A DNA stretch of 64,000 nt from Frankia alni ACN14a (GTDB lineage Bacteria > Actinomycetota > Actinomycetes > Frankiales > Frankiaceae). Within the stretch, counting starts at the first letter, position 1. Every line of letters begins with the position of its first letter. This document shows positions 26,253 through 34,566 of this stretch, one piece after another. Made by a program: the position numbers and the translations under genes. The stretch spans positions 5,946,962-6,010,961 of the forward strand of contig NC_008278.1 in assembly GCF_000058485.1 (NCBI RefSeq), read 5' to 3'. Below the pieces are notes generated by a model. It was not told the origin of the DNA, ran no database searches, and saw nothing but the letters and a program-made list of their open reading frames with translations.

Positions 26253-27041
26253 TCAGGCGAGCAGGAGGGCCGCGCCTTTTAGGGCGCACCACAGGCTGAC
26301 GGCGCCGAAGGCGAGGACCCAGAACAGCGCGGGAAGGTGAGTGCTCTCGGCGAGCTTGTCGGCGTCCGAGCCGACCGCGCCGCGCCGGCGGGCGCGGTGC
26401 AGGACCAGCACCGACCGCGGACCGGAGAACAGCAGCACCCAGGTGAGCAGATAGGCGTACCAGAGCTGGACCCAGCCCGGGGCGTACCGGCCGGCGAGGA
26501 TCAGCGAGGCACCGACCGAGACGACGACCAGCTCCCCGAAGCGGTTGCGCATCACGAGCAGCAACGCGGCGAGCGCCGCCACCGCCAGGATGAGCACGGC
26601 GGTCACCTTGCCCGCCGCCAGCAGCCGCGCCGAGCAGACCCCGATCAGCGAGGGGAAGACGTAGCCCGCCGCCCGCGTGGCGAACAGTCCGATGCCGCGG
26701 CGCCGGCCGAACGAATAGGTCAGGCCGCTGCCGTCGGACTCGACCCAGACACCGCCCACCCGCCGGCCGGAGAGAAAGGCCGCGAGAGCATGCCCGCCTT
26801 CGTGGACGGCGGTGTCGAGATGCTCCGGCACGCTGCTGACGAGCACGGCCAGCAGCGCGAGGAGCCCGGTCACGACGGCGACCGACCGCGGCGCCGCCGC
26901 CCCGTCCAGAACGACGGCAAGAGTGCCGTCCGCCACCACGCTCACCGCGCCCCCGAAGCCACGCCGAATCCCCCCGGGCCGGCGCAGGCGCGTCACCCCG
27001 AGCCCGAGGCTGCCCGCCGCCGGCCTGGTACCCCCAGACAC
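26253..27041 (-). CDS. M50B-like membrane peptidase
   Basis: A 262-residue integral membrane protein with the zinc motif H-E-G-G-H at 80-84 in a D-T-A-V-H-E-G-G-H-A-L context, the pattern of the M50B-like actinobacterial family. Several hydrophobic segments surround it (about 50-70, 125-150, 155-185, 195-220 and 240-260). A second conserved motif with an acidic zinc ligand is not obvious, so activity is uncertain. The start is a GTG lying inside a 17-bp direct repeat. It would cleave within membranes if active; no substrate is suggested by neighbours. Confidence 0.8.
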   Translation of the reverse strand: MSGGTRPAAGSLGLGVTRLRRPGGIRRGFGGAVSVVADGTLAVVLDGAAAPRSVAVVTGLLALLAVLVSSVPEHLDTAVHEGGHALAAFLSGRRVGGVWVESDGSGLTYSFGRRRGIGLFATRAAGYVFPSLIGVCSARLLAAGKVTAVLILAVAALAALLLVMRNRFGELVVVSVGASLILAGRYAPGWVQLWYAYLLTWVLLFSGPRSVLVLHRARRRGAVGSDADKLAESTHLPALFWVLAFGAVSLWCALKGAALLLA

Positions 27042-27070
27042 GGATGCCGCCCTGACACGGATGCCGCCCG
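27037..27070. repeat. 17-bp tandem direct repeat at the M50 gene start
   Basis: GACACGGATGCCGCCC plus one variable base occurs twice in tandem. The first copy overlaps the GTG start codon of the minus-strand peptidase gene, and together they form its translation leader. Confidence 0.75.
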
Positions 27071-27193
27071 GCCTCCGCTCCCGCGTCCGGCCACGATCAT
27101 CCCGGGCCGATCTGGGTGACTCCTCGTCTTTTCCCGGTATCGCCGGGATTCCGCGGCCGACAGGATGTCCGGTGAACCCGCCCGGTCACGGCT

Positions 27194-28741
27194 TCAGACG
27201 GTGTTGAGGTACTGGTCGCGGAGCTGGCGCTTGACCAGCTTGCCGGTGGGGGTGCGCGGCAGGTCGTCGACGAAGTCGACCGTGCGAGGGATCTTGAAGC
27301 CGGCGAGGCGGGGGCGCAGGAAGTCCAGCAACTCGGCGGCCAGCTCAGGGCCGGGGACTGCGGCCGGGGCGGGCTGGACGACGGCGACGACCCGCTCCCC
27401 CATCTCCTCGTCGGGCAGGCCGATGACCGCGACGTCAAGCACCTTGGGATGCAGGGTCAGGCTGTCCTCGATCTCCTGTGGGTAGATGTTGACCCCGCCG
27501 GAAATGATGGTGAACGCCCTGCGGTCGGTGAGGAACAGGTAGCCGTCCTCGTCGAGGTAGCCGACGTCGCCGGTGGTCGACCAGGTGGGGTGGTCGGGGT
27601 GGCGGGCGGCGGCGGTCTTCGCCGGATCGTTGTGGTATTCGAACGCGGGGACGTCCCGCTCGAAGAAGATCGTGCCGACCTGGCCGGTGGGCAGCTCGGC
27701 GCCGTCGTCGCCGCAGATCCGGACGATCCCCATCCCGGGGCGGCCGACCGAGCCCGGCTTGCGTAGCCATTCCTCCGTCGTGATGAACGTGGCGCCGGCC
27801 TTCTCCGTCGACGAGTAGTACTCGTAGATGATCGACCCCCACCAGTCGATCATCGCGCGTTTCACCTCGGGCGGGCAGGGCGCCGCCGCGTGGACGGCGA
27901 CCCTGTGGCTGGACAGGTCGTACTTCTCCCGGACAGCCGGGGCGAGTTTGAGCATGCGGACGAACATCGTCGGCACCCACTGGCTGTGGGTGATGCGGTG
28001 GTGCTCGATCGCGGCGAGTGCGCCCTCGGCGTCGAAGCGATCCATCAGCACGACCGTCCCGCCGTGACGGTGCACCCAGCCGCCGAACCGCAGCGGCGCG
28101 GCGTGGTAGATCGGTGCGGGCGAGAGATAGACGGTGTCGGGGCCGAAGTCGTACATCGACCCGAACAGGGTGACCAGCGGGTCGCCGGGTTCGTGGACCT
28201 CGCGCTCGGGCAGGTCGTCCCGGATCCCCTTGGGCCGGCCGGTGGTGCCGGACGAGTACAGCATGTCCGTGCCGCACGGCTGGTGGGACAGCGGGCCGGG
28301 AGGCACCGAGGCCAGCGCCTCGTCGTACGAGCCATACGTACTCGATGCACCCGCGTCCGCGCCGTAGACCAGCCGGATCCCGACCCGGGGGGTCGCCTCG
28401 ACGATCTGTTCGGCCACGTCGAGCAGGGCGGCCGAGACGACGAGGCCGCGCGCGCCGCAGTCGTCGATGATGTAGGCGACCTCGTCCGCGACGAGGTGCC
28501 GGTTGACGGCAGTGATGTACAGGCCCGATCGAAGCGCTGCCCAGAAGACCTCAAAGGCCCGCGGGTCGTTGTCGGTGAGCAGGGCGAGATGATCCCCGCG
28601 GCGCAGACCAACCTCGTGCAGGCGGCGGGCGAGCCGGCTCGAGGCGTCCTCCAGCTCGCCATAGGTGAGCACGGCACCCGTGCCGGCGACGATCACGGCC
28701 GGCTTGTGGGGAGACTGCTCGGCGAACACCCCCGGGTACAT
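27194..28741 (-). CDS. Acyl-CoA synthetase / AMP-dependent ligase
   Basis: A 515-residue adenylate-forming enzyme. The P-loop Y-S-S-G-T-T-G-R-P-K-G is intact, followed by Y-Y-S-S-T-E, T-G-D-V-G-Y-L-D-E-D-G-Y, and the C-terminal P-R-T-P-T-G-K-L-V-K-R with the catalytic lysine. It should activate a fatty or aromatic acid to its CoA thioester via an acyl-AMP. I start at 28741, where AGGGAGAG precedes the ATG; an upstream extension of 21 codons lacks such a site. The substrate class cannot be fixed from sequence. Confidence 0.92.
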   Translation of the reverse strand: MYPGVFAEQSPHKPAVIVAGTGAVLTYGELEDASSRLARRLHEVGLRRGDHLALLTDNDPRAFEVFWAALRSGLYITAVNRHLVADEVAYIIDDCGARGLVVSAALLDVAEQIVEATPRVGIRLVYGADAGASSTYGSYDEALASVPPGPLSHQPCGTDMLYSSGTTGRPKGIRDDLPEREVHEPGDPLVTLFGSMYDFGPDTVYLSPAPIYHAAPLRFGGWVHRHGGTVVLMDRFDAEGALAAIEHHRITHSQWVPTMFVRMLKLAPAVREKYDLSSHRVAVHAAAPCPPEVKRAMIDWWGSIIYEYYSSTEKAGATFITTEEWLRKPGSVGRPGMGIVRICGDDGAELPTGQVGTIFFERDVPAFEYHNDPAKTAAARHPDHPTWSTTGDVGYLDEDGYLFLTDRRAFTIISGGVNIYPQEIEDSLTLHPKVLDVAVIGLPDEEMGERVVAVVQPAPAAVPGPELAAELLDFLRPRLAGFKIPRTVDFVDDLPRTPTGKLVKRQLRDQYLNTV

Positions 28742-28937
28742 GCGCTCTCCCTGATGCCGATGCGGCGTGGCCGTTCGAGCGGATCCGAATGTGGCAGCCA
28801 TCACAATATCGACGCCGTCACGTTACGTCCACAGACTTCGACACATCGGCGCCAGGCTCGACCCCCGAACCGGGCCTCGCCAGCCGGGTTGACTTCGAGT
28901 GCGCTCTCATCGTTACGGTCGGCTGCGGGCGACGGTT

Positions 28938-28988
28938 TCCTGCCCGTCCGAGCCCCTCGATGTCCGATTAATCCCTCTCGATAGGCAG
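28938..28988. repeat. Degenerate copy of the dispersed stem-loop element
   Basis: This stretch aligns with the element at 26171-26221 over about 50 bases, sharing CCTGCC, GTCCG, TCCCTCT and GATAGGCAG in the same order and orientation. Complementarity of the arms is broken by several changes. Confidence 0.6.
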
Positions 28989-29022
28989 TGCGGGGGAGTT
29001 CTCAGCCGCGGGATCGGCGTCC

Positions 29023-29071
29023 ACACATGCAGGGTCAGCACGTGCAGGGTCGGCACACATGCAGGGTCAGC
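29023..29071. repeat. Three tandem copies of a 15-17 bp unit
   Basis: ACACATGCAGGGTCAGC at 29023-29039 recurs as ACGTGCAGGGTCGGC at 29040-29054 and again exactly at 29055-29071. The array ends ten bases before the AGGAGG of the aldo/keto reductase gene, so it may affect its leader or be a regulator site. Confidence 0.8.
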
Positions 29072-29095
29072 GATGACGAGCAGGAGGCTTCACCC

Positions 29096-30142
29096 ATGCG
29101 GTACCGCAAGCTCGCCCGGACCGGCGTCGAGGTCAGCACCCAGTGCCTGGGCGCCATGATGTTCGGCGCCTTCGGCAACACCGACCACGACGAGTGCGAA
29201 CGCATCATCAACCACGCGCTCGACGCGGGCATCAACTTCGTCGACACCGCCGACGTCTACTCCCAGGGCGAGAGCGAGCAGATCGTCGGCAGGGCCATCA
29301 AGGGCCGCCGTGACGACATCGTCCTGGCCACCAAGTGCTTCACCCCGATGGGCGACGAGCGCAACCACCGCGGCGGCTCACGGCGCTGGATCACCCGCGC
29401 CGTCGAGGACAGCCTGCGCCGGCTCGACACCGACTACATCGACCTCTACCAGGTCCACCGGCACGACTGGGACGTCGACCTGGAGGAGACCCTCGGCGCC
29501 CTGACCGACCTCGTCCGCCAGGGCAAGGTCCGTTACCTGGGTTCGTCGTCGTACCCGGCCGACTGGATCGTCGAGGCGCAGTGGGCCGCGCGCCGCCGCA
29601 ACAGCGAGCGGTTCGTCTGCGAGCAGCCGCAGTACTCGATCTTCGCCCGGTCGATCGAGGAGGCGGTGCTGCCCGCGACGCTGCGCCACGACGTGGGCGT
29701 CATCCCGTGGAGCCCGCTGGCCGGCGGCTGGCTGACCGGCAAGTACCGCCGCGATGCCGAGATCCCGTCGGGCTCGCGCTTCGGGTCGGAGGGGGTGTTC
29801 GCCCGCCGCCGCGGCGGTGCCGGGCTGGACGAGGACCCGAGCACGCCCGCCCGCTACGACGCGGTGGAGGGGCTCGCCACCGTCGCCGAGCAGGCCGGGA
29901 TCTCCCTGACCCACCTGGCGCTGGCGTTCGTGGACAGCCACCCGGCGGTGACGTCGACGATCATCGGGCCGAAGACGCAGGCGCAGCTCGACGACGTGCT
30001 CGCCGGCGCCGACGTCACCCTCGACGCGACCACGCTCGACGCGATCGACAAGGTCGTCCCGCCGGGCACCGACATCGCCGGCATCGAGCACTACAGCGGC
30101 AACCCCTCGCTGCGCCCCGCGTCCCGCCGCCGCGCCGGCTGA
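29096..30142 (+). CDS. Aldo/keto reductase
   Basis: A 348-residue NADP-dependent oxidoreductase with the family tetrad: Asp and Tyr in D-T-A-D-V-Y-S, Lys in A-T-K-C and His in Y-Q-V-H-R-H. V-I-P-W-S-P-L-A-G-G-W-L-T-G and I-I-G-P-K-T complete the cofactor site, closest to the AKR11/YajO-like group. The ATG at 29096 has AGGAGG eight bases upstream. It is followed by a strong hairpin and appears monocistronic. The carbonyl substrate is unknown. Confidence 0.94.
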   Translation: MRYRKLARTGVEVSTQCLGAMMFGAFGNTDHDECERIINHALDAGINFVDTADVYSQGESEQIVGRAIKGRRDDIVLATKCFTPMGDERNHRGGSRRWITRAVEDSLRRLDTDYIDLYQVHRHDWDVDLEETLGALTDLVRQGKVRYLGSSSYPADWIVEAQWAARRRNSERFVCEQPQYSIFARSIEEAVLPATLRHDVGVIPWSPLAGGWLTGKYRRDAEIPSGSRFGSEGVFARRRGGAGLDEDPSTPARYDAVEGLATVAEQAGISLTHLALAFVDSHPAVTSTIIGPKTQAQLDDVLAGADVTLDATTLDAIDKVVPPGTDIAGIEHYSGNPSLRPASRRRAG

Positions 30143-30169
30143 CCCACCTCGCTGGCATGCCCGCACTGC

Positions 30170-30218
30170 TTGCCGTTCCAGAGGGACGAATCGGGCGCTG
30201 AACCCTCTGGAACGGCAA
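30170..30218. terminator. Perfect 16-bp hairpin after the aldo/keto reductase gene
   Basis: TTGCCGTTCCAGAGGG at 30170-30185 is perfectly complementary to CCCTCTGGAACGGCAA at 30203-30218, with a 17-base loop. It starts 27 bases after the stop codon and probably ends that transcript. Its arms resemble the stem-loop element at 26171-26221, including the trailing GGAAGG. Confidence 0.7.
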
Positions 30219-30371
30219 GGAAGGCGGACTCCGACCCGAACGGGGGCCGCTCCCGGCGCGGCGGGGCCGGGGAGGCCGTGTCAGCGGGCTGTCAGCGCGG
30301 CGGCCGCGCCACGCCCGGCGCGTCACCGGCGCCTCGCCAAACTGTCAGTGGTGGCCGGCAAGCTCATCGGC

Positions 30372-31430
30372 ATGACGGTCACACACGAACACCGCACCCC
30401 CGCGATCGTCGCCGAGGGGCTGGTCAAGCGCTACGGCGCCACGACGGCGCTCGCGGGCGTCGACCTGACCGTGCCGGCCGGCACGGTCTTCGGCCTGCTC
30501 GGACCCAACGGCGCCGGTAAGACGACAGCGGTGCGGGTCCTGGCGACCCTGATCCGGCCGGATGCCGGGCGGGCGCTGGTCGGCGGCTACGACGTCCGCC
30601 ACGACAGTCACCGGGTCCGCCAGCTCGTCGGGCTCACCGGGCAGTACGCCTCGGTGGACGAGATGCTCACCGGCCGCGAGAACCTGGTGATGATCGGCCG
30701 ACTGCTCGGGTTGTCCCGGTCCACCGCGAAGGCCCGGGCGGGCGAGCTGCTCGCGGACTTCCGGCTCACCGAGTCCGCGGACCGGTCGGCGCGGACGTAC
30801 TCCGGTGGCATGCGCCGGCGCCTCGACCTCGCCGCGAGCCTGGTCGGCCGCCCGCGGCTGCTGTTCCTCGACGAACCGACCACCGGTCTGGACCCGCGCA
30901 GCCGCAACGAGATGTGGGACGTGGTGCGCGACCTGGTCGGCGGCCACGGCGTCACGGTGCTGCTCACGACGCAGTACCTGGAGGAGGCCGACCAGCTCGC
31001 CGACGACATCGCGGTCGTCGACCACGGTCGGATCATCGCCCACGGCTCGCCGGAGGCGTTGAAGAAGCAGACCGGCGCGCAGACCCTGGCGGTCCGCCCC
31101 GGGGACGGCGCCGACACGCCGCTGGTGGCGGCGACGGTGGCCGAGCTGGTCGGGGTGGCGCCGGACATCGCCGCCGGCCTCGTCAGCGTCCGCGTCACCG
31201 ACCCGGCCGTGCTGCCGGCGCTCGTGCGCCGCCTCGACGACGCCGGCGTCACCGTCGGGGAGATCACCCTGCGCAGCTCCAGCCTGGACGAGGTGTTCCT
31301 CGCGCTGACCGGCCATCCGGCCACGGACGGCCCGACCCCCGCCGAGCCGACCTCCTCCACCGACGTGAACGCCGGCGAGCCGGCCGTCGACGACCCGGCC
31401 GCGCGGATTCCCGCGGCGACAAGGAGCTGA
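30372..31430 (+). CDS. ABC exporter ATP-binding protein, DrrA type
   Basis: About 352 residues. Walker A G-P-N-G-A-G-K-T-T, signature Y-S-G-G-M-R-R-R-L and Walker B L-L-F-L-D-E-P-T-T-G-L-D are all intact, with T-T-Q-Y-L-E-E-A-D as switch region. The C-terminal part has the extension with L-R-S-S-S-L-D-E-V-F-L-A-L typical of the daunorubicin-resistance DrrA group. It energises efflux together with the permease encoded six bases downstream. The ATG at 30372 is taken; a GTG at 30348 would add eight residues. Since the permease is frameshifted, the exporter may be non-functional. Confidence 0.93.
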   Translation: MTVTHEHRTPAIVAEGLVKRYGATTALAGVDLTVPAGTVFGLLGPNGAGKTTAVRVLATLIRPDAGRALVGGYDVRHDSHRVRQLVGLTGQYASVDEMLTGRENLVMIGRLLGLSRSTAKARAGELLADFRLTESADRSARTYSGGMRRRLDLAASLVGRPRLLFLDEPTTGLDPRSRNEMWDVVRDLVGGHGVTVLLTTQYLEEADQLADDIAVVDHGRIIAHGSPEALKKQTGAQTLAVRPGDGADTPLVAATVAELVGVAPDIAAGLVSVRVTDPAVLPALVRRLDDAGVTVGEITLRSSSLDEVFLALTGHPATDGPTPAEPTSSTDVNAGEPAVDDPAARIPAATRS

Positions 31431-31436
31431 CCCGCC

Positions 31437-32280
31437 GTGACCGCCCTCACCACAGCCCTGCCGAGCCAGACCCCGGGGACGACCCGGGGAACGCAGCCGC
31501 TCGGATCCGCGCGGGTCACCCCGCTCGACGCGCTTCGCCACACCGCCACGCTGGCCTGGCGCACCCTCGTGCAGGTCAGGCACAACCCGATGGAGCTGCT
31601 CGACTTCAGCGTCCAGCCGCTGATGTTCCTGTTGCTGTTCACCTACGTGTTCGGCGGGGCGATCTCCGGCTCGACCGGCGACTACCTGACGTTCGCGCTG
31701 CCCGGCATCATCGTCCAGAACACCCTGTTCACGACGCTCAACACCGGCACCGGGCTGAACACCGACCTCACCAAGGGGGTGTTCGACCGGCTGCGCTCGC
31801 TGCCGATCGCCCGCAGCGCGCCGCTGGCCGGGCGGATCCTCGCCGACATGACCAAGCAGCTCTGGGCCATCGCGATGCTGCTCGGCCTCGGCTACATCCT
31901 CGGCTTCCGGGTCCAGACCGGGCCGCTGCAGGCGCTGGCCGCGGTCGGCCTGGTGGTGCTGTTCGCGCTGGCCGCCTCGTGGATCTCCGTGCTCGTCGGG
32001 ATGCTCGTCTCCGAACCGGAGAAGGTGATGGTCTTCGGCTTCACGCTGATCTTCCCGTTGACGTTCGTCAGCAACGCCTTCGTCCAGACGTTCGACCATG
32101 CCCGGCTGGCTGCAGGCGTTCGTCAAGGTCAATCCGGTCACCGCGCTCGCCGACGCCACCCGCGGCCTGCTCGTCTCGGGCCCGGTCTGGACCCCGACAT
32201 GGCACGCGCTGCTGTGGGCCGCGGGCCTGGCCGCGGTGTTCGCGCCGCTGGCGGTGACCGCGTTCAGGCGGCGGGTCTGA
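31437..32280 (+). pseudogene. ABC-2 permease, DrrB type, with a one-base frameshift
   Basis: The first frame gives about 218 residues of a normal ABC-2 permease with P-M-E-L-L-D-F-S-V-Q-P, V-F-D-R-L-R-S-L-P and four membrane helices, up to S-N-A-F-V-Q-T. From 32098 the plus-one frame continues as M-P-G-W-L-Q-A-F-V-K-V-N-P-V-T with the last helix and the stop at 32280. The expected junction reads T-S-T-M-P-G-W, so an extra T at 32091-32092 explains the break. In the first frame translation would run to 32408 with non-homologous sequence. This is either a real mutation or a sequencing error. Confidence 0.82.
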
Positions 32281-32461
32281 CCGGCACGCGCACCGCGACC
32301 GCGTGGCCGCATCCGACCACCCCGGCCGCCTCGGCCACCCCGGCGCCAGCCCGGCCCGGCCCGGCCCGCGAGCATCGGCGGCGCGCCCGGGCGACCCGTC
32401 CTCACTAAGATCGAGACCAGCGCCGCCGGCGTCGCATCCACCACGTGAGGGAGCCTGCGCG

Positions 32462-32977
32462 ATGAACGGTTCCGATCTTCTAGCCGACGCCTTCGGGCGG
32501 ATCCGGGACGAGGTGCGCGACGCCGTCGCCGGACTCGACGCGCAGCAGCTCGCCATCCGCGTCGACGGGACGTCCAACTCCGTCGGCTGGCTGGTGTGGC
32601 ACCTGACCCGCGTTCAGGACGACCACGTGGCCGACGTCGCCGGGCTCGAGCAGGTCTGGACCGCGGGGGGCTTCGCGGACCGGTTCGCGCTGTCGCTGCC
32701 GGCCGCGTCGATCGGCTACGGGCACACGACGGAGGAGGTCGACGCCGTCCGCGTGGCCGACCCGGCGCTGCTCGTCGACTACCACGAGGCCGTCCACGAC
32801 CAGACCGTCCGCTACCTCGCCAAGATCACCGACGGTGACTTCGACCGCGTGGTGGACGAACGGTGGGAGCCGCCTGTCACCCTTGGGGTCCGCCTGATCA
32901 GCGTCGTTTCAGACGACCTCCAGCATGTCGGCCAAGCGGCGTTTCTGCGGGGCATCATCGAGCGACGGCAGTCGTGA
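32462..32977 (+). CDS. DinB-family protein (DUF664 type)
   Basis: A 171-residue four-helix bundle protein of the DinB/YfiT superfamily. W-L-V-W-H-L-T-R-V-Q-D-D-H carries a metal-binding histidine, and H-E-A-V-H and D-D-L-Q-H-V-G-Q-A-A-F-L-R-G supply others, the usual trio. Members use a divalent metal and often bacillithiol or mycothiol, acting as thiol transferases; the exact role here is unknown. The ATG at 32462 has GAGGGAG upstream. Confidence 0.9.
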   Translation: MNGSDLLADAFGRIRDEVRDAVAGLDAQQLAIRVDGTSNSVGWLVWHLTRVQDDHVADVAGLEQVWTAGGFADRFALSLPAASIGYGHTTEEVDAVRVADPALLVDYHEAVHDQTVRYLAKITDGDFDRVVDERWEPPVTLGVRLISVVSDDLQHVGQAAFLRGIIERRQS

Positions 32978-33062
32978 CGGCGCCGGGACGGGCCGCAGGC
33001 CGACCGGACGTTTCGTCACCCCGGTCGGGAACCCATCGCACAGTCGGCAAAAGGTAGGCGTC

Positions 33063-33251
33063 GTGCCCCATTGTTTCGTTGCCGGCGACGGTCAGCTCAT
33101 CGTGCTCGACGTCTGGCGGCCCACCGAGGCCTTCCACCAGTTCTTCCTCGACCCGCCCGCGATCGACATCCTCATGCGGGACGCCGGGGTCGTCGACCCG
33201 CCCGAGATCCCCGTCTGGCAACCGACCGAGGGCGCCCCCGACACCTCCTGA
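33063..33251 (+). CDS. Short monooxygenase-like protein, N-terminally truncated
   Basis: About 62 residues. V-A-G-D-G-Q-L-I-V-L-D-V-W-R-P-T-E-A-F-H followed by F-L-D-P-P and a C-terminal P-E-I-P-V-W resembles the C-terminal half of small actinobacterial antibiotic-biosynthesis-monooxygenase-like proteins, which are usually near 100 residues. An AAAAGG lies about nine bases before the GTG, so it could still be translated. It may equally be a remnant. Confidence 0.4.
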   Translation: MPHCFVAGDGQLIVLDVWRPTEAFHQFFLDPPAIDILMRDAGVVDPPEIPVWQPTEGAPDTS

Positions 33252-33344
33252 CTCCTCCACGGACACCCCAGCCCCGGCCGCCACTGGCCGCCACCGACGA
33301 CCAACAGCCGGACGCGCACGGGACCGGATGCAAGAATCTCGGTC

Positions 33345-33914
33345 ATGCCCGACGCCGGATCACGGCCTGCTCCCGGCCCGTCCTCCGTAGCCGCGGCGTT
33401 TCCCGCTCCACCGCCGCAGGACGAGATCATCCTCACGACGGCACGGGACGGGGACGCGGATCAGATCGTCAAACTGCAGTATCTCTGCTACCAGTCCGAG
33501 GCCGAGCTGTATGGCGACCACTCCATCGCGCCGCTGACGGAGACCGTCGCCGAGCTGCGCGCCATCCTCGCCGCAGGCGGTGACGGGCGGCGTGGCGACG
33601 CGGCGACCGTCCTCGTCGCGCGGTGCGGCTGGGAGGTGGTGGCGGCGGTGCGCGGGCGGCTCGACGGAGACACCTGCCGGGTCGGCCGGCTCGTCACCCA
33701 TCCGCGGCTGCGCCGCCGGGGGCTCGCCAGCCGGCTGCTCACCGAGATCGAGCTCCACCACGCCACCGCCGCCCGTTTCGAGCTGTTCACGGGCGCTCGC
33801 AGCGTCGACAACATCCGCCTCTACACCCGCCACGGCTACCAGGAGACCGGACGGGCCATCGACGGCGGCATCGAAATGATCTTTCTCGGGAGGCCGGCCG
33901 GGACGCCCGCCTGA
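33345..33914 (+). CDS. GNAT-family N-acetyltransferase
   Basis: A 189-residue protein. After a Pro-rich start, the GNAT fold begins I-I-L-T-T-A-R-D-G-D-A-D-Q-I. The acetyl-CoA loop is V-G-R-L-V-T-H-P-R-L-R-R-R-G-L-A-S-R-L-L, and N-I-R-L-Y-T-R-H-G-Y-Q-E-T-G is the classic motif B. It acetylates a small molecule or protein amine that cannot be named. No strong ribosome binding site precedes the ATG. Confidence 0.9.
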   Translation: MPDAGSRPAPGPSSVAAAFPAPPPQDEIILTTARDGDADQIVKLQYLCYQSEAELYGDHSIAPLTETVAELRAILAAGGDGRRGDAATVLVARCGWEVVAAVRGRLDGDTCRVGRLVTHPRLRRRGLASRLLTEIELHHATAARFELFTGARSVDNIRLYTRHGYQETGRAIDGGIEMIFLGRPAGTPA

Positions 33915-33965
33915 GCGGCCGGCCCGCCAGGCACTCCCACCGGCAGGCGCGGGCGCCTCGGGCCG

Positions 33966-34403
33966 TCAGGGATTGCGGGTGCGCAGCAGGGTGCGCAGCT
34001 CCGCGTTCCAGTCGATGCCCTCGCTCTCCCGGCCCGCCGGCACCTTCTCCTCGATCTCCGCGAGGAACCGGGTGACGATCGAGCGGGGCAGTTCGAGGTC
34101 GGCGTGCCCGGACGGACTGGACAGGGTGACGGTGACGACCGCGCGCCCCTCCGACCTGGTCGGCCGGATCCGCACGTCACCGGTGCCGGTGGGGCTCTGC
34201 GTCCCCTCTGCCAGCAGCGTGCGCGCGAAGATCCAGGTGATGGACTCCCGGCCGGGGCGCAGGATCAGCTCCACCGCGAACGGATCCGCCGGATCGTAAC
34301 GCAACGTGCCCGCAACGGAGGCTCGCGCACCGTCCTCCGTGACGAAGTCGGCGGAGAGATCGCGCACCACGACATGCGCGGGCGTCGAACTGTGACGGAG
34401 CAT
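33966..34403 (-). CDS. SsgA-like sporulation and cell-division protein
   Basis: A 145-residue SsgA/SsgB-like protein: L-R-Y-D-P-A-D-P-F-A-V-E-L, I-T-W-I-F-A-R-T-L-L-A-E-G, G-D-V-R-I-R-P and a C-terminal F-L-A-E-I-E-E-K-V-P are the family blocks. SsgA-like proteins occur in sporulating or filamentous actinobacteria; SsgB positions FtsZ during sporulation septation in Streptomyces. Whether this copy is the SsgB orthologue cannot be settled here. GGGAGG precedes the ATG by six bases. An inverted repeat lies directly upstream of that site. The gene is a strong pointer to a morphologically complex host. Confidence 0.92.
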   Translation of the reverse strand: MLRHSSTPAHVVVRDLSADFVTEDGARASVAGTLRYDPADPFAVELILRPGRESITWIFARTLLAEGTQSPTGTGDVRIRPTRSEGRAVVTVTLSSPSGHADLELPRSIVTRFLAEIEEKVPAGRESEGIDWNAELRTLLRTRNP

Positions 34404-34415
34404 CGCTGCCTCCCA

Positions 34416-34437
34416 ACACGGTCAAATCCGACCGTGT
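34416..34437. promoter_or_regulatory. Inverted repeat upstream of the SsgA-like gene
   Basis: ACACGGTC at 34416-34423 and GACCGTGT at 34430-34437 are perfect mirror arms with a 6-base spacer. The repeat sits immediately upstream of the GGGAGG ribosome site of the SsgA-like gene, a plausible operator or leader hairpin. Confidence 0.5.
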
Positions 34438-34566
34438 CAGCATCTCTCCCGCCACGCTTCGGATCAGCCGCCCGAGGGGCCCCTGTGTACAGGCGGAACA
34501 ACCCGACACTCACGGGCCGATCAGCAGGAGCGTTCGCTGGAGGTGCGCGGGGGAGGGAGCTCCAGG

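Larger units (their letters stand above)
28742..29095. other. Divergent intergenic region with repeats
   Basis: No gene is seen. The stretch holds a degenerate copy of the dispersed stem-loop element (about 28940-28988) and three tandem copies of a 15-17 base C-A-G-G-G-T-C unit just before the next ribosome binding site. Promoters for the acyl-CoA synthetase and the aldo/keto reductase must lie here. Confidence 0.5.

Noticed and set aside
30345-32444. 699-codon minus-strand frame across the ABC exporter genes
   Set aside because: No homology-like pattern; the plus strand encodes a clear ABC ATPase and permease.
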